A stretch of DNA of 64,000 nt from Aphelocoma coerulescens (Eukaryota > Chordata > Aves > Passeriformes > Corvidae). The position numbers were made by a program, and so were the translations under genes. Below are positions 23,201 to 30,668 of the stretch, piece after piece. Numbering within the stretch: position 1 is the stretch's first letter; each line of letters opens with the position of its first letter. The stretch covers positions 1,929,501 to 1,993,500 of the forward strand of contig NC_091018.1 in the NCBI RefSeq assembly GCF_041296385.1, given 5' to 3'. Under the pieces are notes generated by a model. It was not told the DNA's origin. It did no database searches and was given only the letters and a program-made list of their open reading frames with translations.

Positions 23201-26200
23201 AGCCAATTCTTTAACTGTCCCCCCTTTCTCCCATACAATTAATTGTTACCAGGTATATTTGCTTTGCAGACTGTGCTAGTGCTACTTTTGTCACACAACA
23301 TCCCACTTATCTACTTGTTAGGAAGTTACACTTCAAAGTGGGAATCCTAAAGGCACTCACTCCACAGTGCTGTAGCAGAAAGCCACTTCATTCACAAGAT
23401 TTGAGGATCAGTTTGATACAAAAACAATATGCAAGTGTAAGCCAAGTTAGCTTTGTCTGCCTGGAACTTTATCAATTGCTACACAAATACTAAAGAAGGT
23501 TTTTCAACTGTTAGCTTCTCAAAACTTCTCTTCCACCATAGCCAAGTTTAAGAAAAAAACCCTTATTTCCTCCTAAACAGAGTCACTAAATTATTTTTTT
23601 TTAAAAATACTGAATGTAAAGAATGATGATATACAACTTGTAAGCATCTGCAAAAACCATTCATTTTAGTAATTTCCTAACTTCTTGTGGTTTTAAGGTT
23701 GAACAAGCAAACTGATGAAGAACAAACCGAAACTGCCAGTTGCTTCAGCAGCAACTGCCATTGCCTATCTTACTCTGAATCTGGACAAGGATGAAAAGAA
23801 TCAGAGGCATGTTATTGGCCATTATTGCTTTATGGTTTACCTCTAGAGAACTGCAAGTGATGCAGAAAATATGAACTCATCTTGTAACCCACTCCAGGTT
23901 TCTAGGCCTATCTTTTCCTTCTCCCAGGTCACCAGCAATCCCAAGTGTCACTGGCAAGCTCTGCAGGCTACTTGTGACACCAGAACCAAAGTTCATGCTA
24001 AACACTTGGATATTCAGCACCACGCTGCCTCAAGCCTCAGGAAGCACCACTTCCATTTGCTGTGCACACTGTCAGCTCTCACAGCTGCCTTTCACTTGGC
24101 CTGGGTGGAATCTGCTTTGTTTGCAAAGCTTCCTGTAGTGTACAGAAGTGCTCTACAGTTTTGTCTTACAAGGAGTAGTTCAGGAAGTTTAATTACCACA
24201 GACAGATAGGCTTATCACTGTCTCTATCACCTCACTCACACAGTGTCAATAGCAATTCACATTAAAAGCTAAAGCATCTACCTAAACATCAGCACCAAGC
24301 ACACCCTACCCTCCCATGTCAGCAGCAGCACCCAACCAGAATAACTCTAAGCAACAGAAGCTTAGTAAAACATTAATTTTATTCTTCAGTAATGGTTGCA
24401 CCATGATAACTTCACTTGCTGGAATATCATGACTCTGATCTAATAAGACCAAGACTCTTTTACAACACAAACATTTTGGTGCACTTTTTCTTCAAGCATA
24501 CACTTGAAACAAGAACTGTCAGCAGGCATGCACAGATTTCACTCAGACACACCATGATCTCAAATGTAATACATTTGATTTGATTGCCAAAAATCTCTGC
24601 TCCACCTGACTCATAGTTCATGTATGCAGTACACAGATATCTAAAGGAGTTATGCAAAAAGCACACAGCTTTTTTTTTTGGTGGGTCCTGCAGCACACAG
24701 TCTGTCTGACAGGGATTGATAACCACAATTTAAATCACTCCTCAACTCCTGCACTGATATGGGTGGTGCAACACAGCTGGGAAACCTCTTCCCCAGCACA
24801 CTCTGCTTACTCCTGGTTTAAAGCTACTTCATAAAAGCTTTTACCCCACTGTTTGACACTAGCTTATAGCACATTAGTCAGAATGTTGAGTTGCTAGCTT
24901 TTGATTCATCCCAAAGCTCACGAGGTTTAAAAGACTTCAGTGTTAAGCACAAACAACTTCTGCTTTTAAAACAAAATATGAGATGCTCCTTGTTGGGTGA
25001 GTCACCAAATCCACTTGCTATCCAATTAAGGGAGCTCTCTTTTCCCTAACGATTTGTTTTTCAAGTTACACAACATCTTCCTCCTAATCTGCCTTTAAAG
25101 GCCACGTCACACTCAGAATGCAGCCCCTTTCAGAAATGTGGTTTGCAGTAAGTGGAGTACAGCTTCCATGCACACCTGGAGGGAACCTGGGGGCAAAGCA
25201 GCATGTGTTAGCCTGGCACTGGCCATCCCATGTGCTTCTGCTAATCCTACACTGACAAGGGATATTAGTAACTAGAATTAAAAACACCACCAAAAAACAC
25301 TGGCCATGTTAATTTCTAGTTAGACAGTGCTCCAGCATTCCCAGAGCACCCCAAACCCTGCTACAGCACATCTTTCCAAGTGCTGACTCACAGGTGTTTG
25401 AAAGGATCTCATTCTTTTCTCAGTGCAGTCTAAACTCTTGCCTAAAAAGCAGGGTCACCCACCAAATTCACACCAGCATGCCAAAGACTCTGTCCAGGTT
25501 TCAGAACTTGAAAACCTCCAAGAACAGTGATTTCAGTGTCTCTGACCAACAAACACTTAATCATCCTTCAAATTATTTTCCCTTTATAGTCTCCTCTCCA
25601 GCAACCTCTCCTGCTGCTTTTTATGACCTCTGTCTCCCCTTCTTCAGCCATGAACTTCTGTAAAAAGTCTGACTTCAACTTCTCAGCCAAAAAGATGCTC
25701 AATTTGCCAGGCCCTTGGTGAGCTTCACCAGCTCTGTCAAACCAGACCTGACACTCTCAAGCACTTCCCATTTCCTAGGTACCCGACAGAATTATCTGTT
25801 TCCCAAGTGACACTGAAGCATCGAGGAGAGCAAACAACATCTAAGCAAAGCATTAACCAACAGAGGAATCCCAGCAATCTCCCTGACAACCTTAATTTAG
25901 TCTGTTTGCCCTAGCAGAACAGGCATGCTTTAAAACAAGCAAAACTAGCATGTTGCCAAACCCACGGAACTGCTCTCTGCCACCTCATGCCAGCCTATTC
26001 TCGGGGCTGACGTGAGATCAGATGATTGTTTGCCAAAACAATTTGGATTTTTTCTGCCCATTTGACTGTAAACAAAAATGACGACAAAAATACCAGGCAC
26101 TTATTCCAACCTCTAGTCCTTGAGCCAGCAAAAAATGAGGAAAACCCCCCCAAAACCACCAACCCAGAGCTCCCTCAGCAGCAGTTATGAGTCCAGGTGC

Positions 26201-29200
26201 TCATAACACAGACATTAAACTTTAGTAAAATACTCCAGTTTACACATTACTAGTATAAAAACTGGAACTGAATTCTCATCGTGCACTTCTGTCACATTCA
26301 ACAAATTGCATGAAACCTGAACACCTCTCCCAACTACCTAAAGCAAAAAGTAACCAAATTAGTAGCTCTGATACAGCTCACCTTTAATTACTCATGTGCA
26401 CACATATTCATCAACTGTCTTACAGAGAAATACTTTAAAGCATTGCTTTCTTTCCCAGCATGGATTCTCTCTCCATAGCCCAGTCCTACTTCACGTCAAT
26501 CAGGGAGAAGTGCCATTGATCAGGCTCCAGCCCTTAAAAAATCCCAGCCAAACAAACCACTGCACTTCTGCAGGCCAAGCACCACTGCACACCTTTTCGT
26601 TTCAGATGAAAAGAACAGGGAAATAAAAACCTTCCACCTTTCTATTCTAGTTTCCCTTCCCTCAGGATAATGACTTCAGTTCCTAGCCCTCTCACCTAGA
26701 GCCATTTTTATCATATAAAAATCATTCCACTGGACTTCTTCCCAAGGATTTGCCTAATTTCAGCTCCTGTGCCAGGAACCAAAAATACTTTCTCCTCTCT
26801 GTGTAGCTGCACACCCTCTCCCACCAAGCCCTTGCTCAGCACTCCCCTGGATGTGTGAAATAAGTTCTGGGGAAGAGACACACTCCTGTCAGCACACTTG
26901 GAGCTCCTTGAATTATACCCAACACATGACAGAGCACGGGTTGATTCATCTCTGTAACTCCACTGAAACTTGATGAATTATAAGTTGTGAAGATGAACTA
27001 AGAAAATCTCCACACCCAACTGTGAGGAACTTTGTCTGTGAACTCAGCAACAACTCAGCACTGGCACAGTGCGGCTTCTTTGCCACCAGTCCCAAATACA
27101 CCTCCATCTCAGTTGCACAATGAAGAGAACAGGGATGAGGTGCAAGTAAGACTGCTCTCCCAGTGCCTGAAGACATTGCCAGCCTCAGCAGAACCAACTC
27201 CTCATTCAAAATTAAAGCCAGCAAAGTTTAGTAGGATTACTCTCCTATACAATGGATAAAGCCTTTCCCTGATTACAGGCTTGTTCTTCCCTGACACACC
27301 CATGGTAATAATTGATATATCTGGCTGCCCATTCACACCAACTCAATTTAAAGCACACCTGAATCCCATCTTTTTCTCACCCAGCAGTAAATCTCTGTTC
27401 ATGTCAGGTTTATACACCATTCGTGTACATCATGTCCACAGTGAGAAAAATCTGCTTTCCCATTCAACCCACTCACTCAATTTTATCACCAAAGGCCAGT
27501 CACTTATCACAGGGCAAAACTATCTTTCAGAAGGCTCTGATTTGAGCACCATATCCCTGCTCTGATCCATGGTGCTGCTGGACTGTAATCATCCACCCCC
27601 TCAAGAAACAAAAGCCTATTGCTGCGAATGAAGTCAAATGTTAACGTTATTTTCTTTTTCTCCACTAAATGTGACAATAAAAATTTATTCTAGTGGTTCT
27701 AGAATGACTGAATAGACCATGCAATGGAAATAGCCATCCTGTTCAATCCAATTTTGAGCTCATTTCACTTTGATTTTCAAATTATGTGCTTCTATCAGAA
27801 CAGAGATTTCTCTCCTGCTAGAGTAAGATTCAAATTCATGTTCACAGCTTCCAATAGAAGCACTTCCCTGACTGATTTTTGAATTAGTTCCCTGCAGGAA
27901 TCTTCAGGCAGCCTTCTTAACTACTTTAGCAGGAAATAGTAAAGGCAGTATAAACACACCCAAACTTGTTGTTTATATGAAGTTCATCCTATACAAGGAA
28001 ACACGAGTTTGTTTCCAATAACACCATGAAACAAAACAAGACACCATATTTGCTTATCTTTTGCCAAGATACACATTGTCACTTTTAATACAAGTGCATT
28101 TCCAGTCATACAGGGTTCTGGCTGTCATCCTCTGAAACAAATATAACTTTCAGTAACTTTTCTGTGCCTCACTGTTATATATTTACCAACTTCCCCATAT
28201 AATTTCTAACTTTGTTACCAGTTATTCAAAAAAAATATATATATCAAGAAAAAAAACAAACAAAAAAAACCAACAAAACCCCAACCTGCAGTTGTCAGTC
28301 TGATCGTTCAAAAGCTCTCTAGTCGCTGCAAGGAACACAAGACAGGAGAACTTCAATACTGACTTAGTTTTACCAGCATCTGGGAAAACCCCTGCAACAG
28401 ATTCAATGGAGTTTGTAACTAGTGTTCTGCAAGGAGAAGACTCCGGAAGTTTTAAATGCCTGCTACACTGTTGCACTTGGAAATACAGATAAAAGCTGAG
28501 CTTAAAAGGGTGGATTCAACATTAGGCCACGTGTAAGTAACAGATGTAAACAATCGAAGGTAAACACTGTCATATTAGCTGGTTTTGCTACTACAGCATT
28601 TATGAAGTGGGATACAACCCAGTGATGTCCCTTTGAACTCTACCTGTATTTCAGCTTATCGCGTCTGTCACTAAAAAAATCAAAGAGCACAGCTCTAACA
28701 AACAAACTGCATTCCTAAAGAGGATTTATATTCAAACCTGAGTCAAATCTTTCCCGAATAGGCTAGAAACCAGCCAGCTTTTACAATTATGCTCCCATTC
28801 ATTGAGAAGCTGCACTGGGCAGCACGTGGCTGGCATCACGACCAGCAGCGTTCCGGATTGCTCAGACGGAGCCAGCCGCACCCCGCGCTCCGCGGCGGAG
28901 CGGGCCCAGGCTGCGGGAGCAGCGCCGTCCCCGCCCCAGCGTGGGAACTCGCGGCGCCCGCGGGCAGCGCCCACCGCCGGCTGCACCGCCCGGGGATTCC
29001 CGCCGCGCGTGGTCCAGCGGCGACCCGGCCCTTCCGGGGGCCGCCAGCTGCCTCTCCGAGGAGCCCCCCAAAAACCCCGGGGGGTTTAAGCGCGGAGCCT
29101 TTAATGCCCAAAAAGGCTCTCACGCCCCTCCGCGCGCCCCGGGCCCCGCACTCCCCGCTGGAAGCAGCGCGGCGCATCCGCGCCCCCTCCTCCTCCTCCT

Positions 29201-29358
29201 CGTGCCGTTCCCTGCCCGGCTCCCAGCGCGCTCACCAGCTTGGGCTTGTTCCGGCTCTCCTCTTCCGCGGCGCGCCCGCCGCGCTTCGGGTTCATCCTGC
29301 CGGAGCTCAGCGGCTCCTCGCCGCCGCCGCCCGCGCCCGGAGCCGCCTGTCCGTCCAT
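8129..29358 (-). CDS. DIAPH2: DIAPH2 (diaphanous-related formin 2), 5' part, exons 1-4, partial
   Basis: DIAPH2 is a Rho-GTPase effector formin that nucleates and elongates unbranched actin filaments and also acts on microtubules and endosomes. Four minus-strand exons join as 29358-29236, 11698-11666, 9265-9089 and 8233-8129, giving 438 bp and 146 codons with no stop. Every intron starts GT and ends AG, and all junctions are phase 0. The product has a low-complexity N-terminus (1-41), a short conserved segment NIQIKTLADDV (42-52), a basic linker RDRITSFRKSAVKKEKPLIQ (53-72), and from about residue 93 the start of the GTPase-binding domain (LSEKEVMDLFEKMM, then EDMNLNEERKAPLR and KREMVVQYISATAKS). 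These match vertebrate DIAPH2 as I know it better than DIAPH1 or DIAPH3. The FH3/DID, FH1, FH2 and autoinhibitory DAD domains are not in the window; they would follow intron 4 beyond base 1. It is an intact gene start, not a pseudogene. Confidence 0.96.
8234..9088 (-). other. DIAPH2 intron 3
   Basis: An 855-bp intron with U2-type ends (GTAAGG ... TTTACAG). It is plain AT-rich sequence with no repeat or coding signal that I can see. Confidence 0.9.
9089..9265 (-). CDS. DIAPH2: DIAPH2 exon 3
   Basis: It encodes 59 residues (53-111). The first part is a strongly basic, conserved linker (RDRITSFRKSAVKKEKPLIQ then HPIDSQ); a less conserved stretch follows; then DERCMNLSEKEVMDLFEKMM, the first helix of the Rho-binding (GBD) region. 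The acceptor is TTTGCAG just above 9265, and the donor GTAAGG lies at 9088 and below. Differences from the mammalian protein are concentrated in the middle (PSISEIPHAQALV), as expected for a flexible linker. The basic cluster in this region is where formins of this family contact membranes or Rho surfaces; that role is family knowledge, not shown here. Confidence 0.97.
9266..11665 (-). other. DIAPH2 intron 2
   Basis: A 2,400-bp intron with ends GTAAGG ... TTTGCAG. It contains a strongly AT-rich block (about 10028-10217) and otherwise unremarkable sequence. No coding signal was found, and open frames at 10233-10648 resemble nothing known. Confidence 0.9.
10028..10217. repeat. AT-rich low-complexity block with (TA)n run
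   Basis: Nearly pure A/T sequence built from irregular TTATTTAT and TATATTT words, ending in a (TA)n stretch of about 16 bp at about 10200-10216. It looks like simple-sequence drift and has no ordered repeat unit. Confidence 0.75.
11666..11698 (-). CDS. DIAPH2: DIAPH2 exon 2, 33-nt microexon
   Basis: Eleven codons, NIQIKTLADDV, sit exactly where vertebrate DIAPH2 carries this sequence between NKPKL and RDRITSF. On the minus strand the exon is preceded by a T15 run (A15 at 11704-11718 on plus) and the acceptor AATAG, and is followed by the donor GTAAGG. It is phase 0 on both sides, so skipping would remove 11 residues and keep the frame. It is far too short for ordinary ORF calling, and I found it by searching for the missing peptide. 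The peptide match plus correct splice signals make it near certain. Confidence 0.95.
11704..11718 (-). promoter_or_regulatory. T15 polypyrimidine tract at the exon 2 splice acceptor
   Basis: On the transcribed (minus) strand an uninterrupted run of 15 T lies a few bases upstream of the acceptor AATAG of the 33-nt microexon. Such U-rich tracts bind U2AF and can also bind PTB or TIA-type regulators, so run length could influence inclusion. The tract is seen; the regulatory role is inferred. Confidence 0.6.
12218..12580 (-). mobile_element. Probable solo LTR of an endogenous retrovirus
   Basis: On the minus strand the segment begins TGTTGGGGCA and ends CCTCCCTACA, the TG...CA ends typical of LTRs. 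Two CCAAT-type boxes (CCAATCCACC, CCAATTAGAC) are followed by TATAAAAG at about 12291-12298, then an A/T-rich region that could hold the poly(A) signal and a C/T-rich end, in the order expected for U3-R-U5. The R/U5 wording resembles songbird ERV LTRs I know. I see no matching target-site duplication and no internal gag/pol next to it, so it is old, or the ends are a few bases off. It lies in DIAPH2 intron 1 in the gene's orientation. Confidence 0.6.
12800..13349 (-). mobile_element. Decayed solo LTR of an avian ERV family
   Basis: The read-through matches in order the landmarks of a widespread avian ERV LTR. From 13349 down on minus, TGTACTGG begins the element and GGTGCTGTGTCC follows. On plus, GGTATGG...TCTTTGG lies at about 13091-13114, GAGCTGTCCTAG at about 13128, and CCACTTGCTCATTCCCTCCC with CAGTGGGAT at 12850-12879. 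There are many substitutions and small gaps, and the TATA region is eroded. No internal retroviral coding sequence adjoins it. The 3' boundary near 12800 is approximate, and no target-site duplication is visible. Confidence 0.68.
16264..16277 (+). promoter_or_regulatory. Candidate CTCF-binding motif in intron 1
   Basis: ACAGCAGAGGGCAC matches the CTCF core CCASYAGRKGGCRS at 13 of 14 positions, pointing rightward toward the DIAPH2 promoter. It sits in a locally GC-richer stretch. Occupancy is unproven. Confidence 0.42.
29236..29358 (-). CDS. DIAPH2: DIAPH2 exon 1 coding part (start codon)
   Basis: It encodes residues 1-41, beginning MDGQAAPGAGGGGEEP and ending ESRNKPKL, after which the donor GTGAGC follows directly (29235 downward). 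The ATG at 29358-29356 has a good Kozak context, with G at -3 and G at +4. The Gly/Glu-rich stretch followed by a basic segment and the NKPKL end is the layout of the human DIAPH2 N-terminus, and the length is close to the human 44 residues. The frame stays open upstream to another ATG at 29610, but that extension is GC-driven Arg/Ala/Gly sequence unlike the family, so I take the downstream start. The exon lies inside the CpG island; its 5' UTR and transcription start cannot be fixed from sequence alone. Confidence 0.93.
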
Positions 29359-29476
29359 GGCACCGCGGGCCCCGCGCTGCCGCCGCCGGGCCGAGCGCTC
29401 ACGGCCCCATCGGCCCCACGGGCCCCCCGCGCCCGCTCCGCCCGGGGCGGCTCCGCTGCCTCCCCCGGCCCCGCTG

Positions 29477-29488
29477 CGCGCACGCGCA
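29477..29488. promoter_or_regulatory. NRF1-type palindromic site
   Basis: CGCGCACGCGCA is an exact match to the NRF1 consensus YGCGCAYGCGCR. It sits about 120 bp upstream of the DIAPH2 ATG, where such sites usually lie near the start of CpG-island promoters. Confidence 0.55.
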
Positions 29489-29573
29489 CGGCCCGCCCGG
29501 CACCACCGCGCCTGAGCGAGCGCCGCGCGCCTGCGCCCTGCGGGGAGCGCGGCACGGACCGGGGAGGGGCAGG

Positions 29574-29582
29574 AAATGGCGG
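29574..29582 (+). promoter_or_regulatory. YY1-type site at the upstream edge of the CpG island
   Basis: AAATGGCGG matches the core of the YY1 element (AANATGGCGGC). In vertebrate promoters this form often lies just downstream of a transcription start and faces along the transcript. Here it faces plus, opposite to DIAPH2, and so might mark a divergent start. This is motif evidence only. Confidence 0.35.
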
Positions 29583-29654
29583 AGCCCCGGGGGCCGCACC
29601 GGAGCTCCACGGCAGGGAGGGCTGCAGGGAAAGGGCTGGGCCAGCTCGGGCCGG

Positions 29655-30165
29655 GGGTTTATCGCACAGTGGGGTGGGCTGGGAGGGGCCTTGGAGAGCG
29701 TATCCTTCCACCCCCCTGCCATGGGCGGGGGCACCGCTCACTATCCCAGGTGCCTGCGATCTCCGTCGCACCTGGCTTTGGATATTTCCAGTGATGGGGC
29801 AGCCACAGGTGTTCTGAGCAACCTCAGCGTGAACAATTCCTTCCTAGTATCCAATCTAAACCTTCGCCCTTTCAATTTGAACCCGTTCCCACCTGTCCTG
29901 TCGCTACGTGCTCTTTATAGTCTTGCCCCATCTTTCCTGAAAGTTCCCAGCAGGTTCTGGAAGGCCACTGGTCACCCCAAAGCTGGCTCTCTGTTCTCCA
30001 GGCTGAACAATCCCAGCCTTTCCTCCCAGCAGAGCTGCTCCATGCCTCTGCTCATCCTGGTGCGTCCTCTGGCCTCTCTCCAGCAGCCCCATGTTCCCCG
30101 GGGCTGGGGCAGCTCTGCAGGAGGCTCTCACCGGGCACAGGGGCACCGTGCCCATCCCTTCCCAG
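29655..30165 (-). mobile_element. CR1 LINE 3' fragment next to the DIAPH2 promoter
   Basis: The plus strand reads as antisense CR1. Landmarks appear in the correct order: CCACCCCCCTGCCATGG (about 29708), CACTATCCCAGG, TTTCCAGTGATGGGGCA (about 29785), the TTCCTAGTATCCAATCTAAA block (about 29841), CCTGTCCTGTCGCTACGTG (about 29895), and TTCTCCAGGCTGAACAATCC (about 29995). The element therefore lies on minus and its 3' end faces the CpG island, only about 300 bp upstream of the start codon. It is 5'-truncated, as nearly all CR1 copies are, and moderately diverged. Its left part has become CpG-rich. No reverse transcriptase coding region is present. Confidence 0.87.
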
Positions 30166-30360
30166 CCGCCCAGGCCGGGGCTCAGCGCAGCACGGGGGGC
30201 TCGGGGTGCCCGGGCCCTCGGGCGGGCCGTGCCCGGCTCTCACCCTCCCTGCAGGGCCGCTCTCCGGCCGGCTGCCCCGGCGCTCCCCCGCTCCGCTCGC
30301 TGGCAGGGGCAGAGGCGGACACTGGTGCTGGCGATGGCCGTGGCAGCCCGTGATTCCCGG
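30166..30360. promoter_or_regulatory. Second GC/CpG-rich patch upstream of DIAPH2
   Basis: Between the two CR1 fragments lies about 200 bp of CpG-rich sequence (runs such as GCCCGGGCCCTCGGGCGGGC at about 30206). I do not recognise it as CR1. It may be an outlying part of the promoter island, a separate weak promoter, or a GC-biased remnant. No coding signal is supported. Confidence 0.4.
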
Positions 30361-30509
30361 CAGAGCCTGGTTTCCATCGGATCTGCCTCACTCTGCAGCC
30401 GCTGGGCTGTGAGCAGAGTGCCCAGACCCTCCACATGCAGGGTTCCTCAACGTGGCAGCGCTGACTGAGGTGTGTTTCCCTGTATTTTGTTTGGGACACC
30501 CACAAGGGA

Positions 30510-30668
30510 CAATGTGATCATAGACACAAGGGATCGCACGATCACAGAAGTGTTTGCGTGGGGAGAGATCTTAAAGAGCATTGAGCCAAACTGCCCTCCC
30601 ATGGGCAGGGCCACCTTCCCCCCACACCAGGTTGCTCAGGTTGTCCAACCTGGCCTTGCTTGGATAAT
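30510..30668 (-). mobile_element. CR1 LINE 3'-end fragment
   Basis: Plus-strand sequence reads from a degenerate CR1 tail repeat (GATCATAGACAC, GATCACAGAAG) through GAGATCTTAAAGAGCATTGAG and CCCATGGGCAGGGCCACCTT to CAGGTTGCTCAGG...CAACCTGGCCTTG. This is the antisense of the extreme CR1 3' end. The copy stops after about 160 bp, so it is a very short 5'-truncated insertion in the same orientation as its neighbour. Confidence 0.85.

Larger units (their letters stand above)
11699..29235 (-). other. DIAPH2 intron 1
   Basis: A 17,537-bp first intron from donor GTGAGC at 29235 to acceptor TAG at 11699. It holds two probable solo LTRs near its 3' end (12218-12580 and 12800-13349), one good CTCF-like motif (16264-16277), and small simple repeats such as (TA)n/(CA)n at 22252-22277 and A-rich tracts at 28228-28275. 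Between these I see no exons on either strand; GC-richer stretches (for example 15960-16500 and 17000-17260) have open frames without recognisable protein. Confidence 0.88.
28850..29620 (-). promoter_or_regulatory. CpG island promoter of DIAPH2
   Basis: The sequence changes abruptly from AT-rich intron to dense CpG around 28850 and stays so past exon 1 to about 29620. It contains several GC boxes (CCGCCC/GGGCGG, for example near 29436-29450 and 29491), a perfect NRF1-type palindrome and a YY1-type site (listed separately), and no convincing TATA box. This is the usual architecture of a broad, constitutively open promoter. The start codon at 29358 lies near its centre, so transcription starts probably fall between about 29370 and 29600 on the minus strand. 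The 470-codon and other long open frames crossing this block result from few stop codons in GC-rich DNA. Confidence 0.88.

Noticed and set aside
29359..29610. N-terminal extension of DIAPH2 to an in-frame ATG at 29610
   Set aside because: The added residues are GC-driven Arg/Ala/Gly sequence unlike the family; the downstream ATG has good Kozak context and matches the usual N-terminus length.
28941..30353. 470-codon plus-strand open frame (and the 342-codon frame at 28789-29817)
   Set aside because: It crosses the CpG island, antisense DIAPH2 exon 1 and an antisense CR1. It is Ala/Pro/Arg-rich because GC-rich DNA lacks stops, and it has no known domain.
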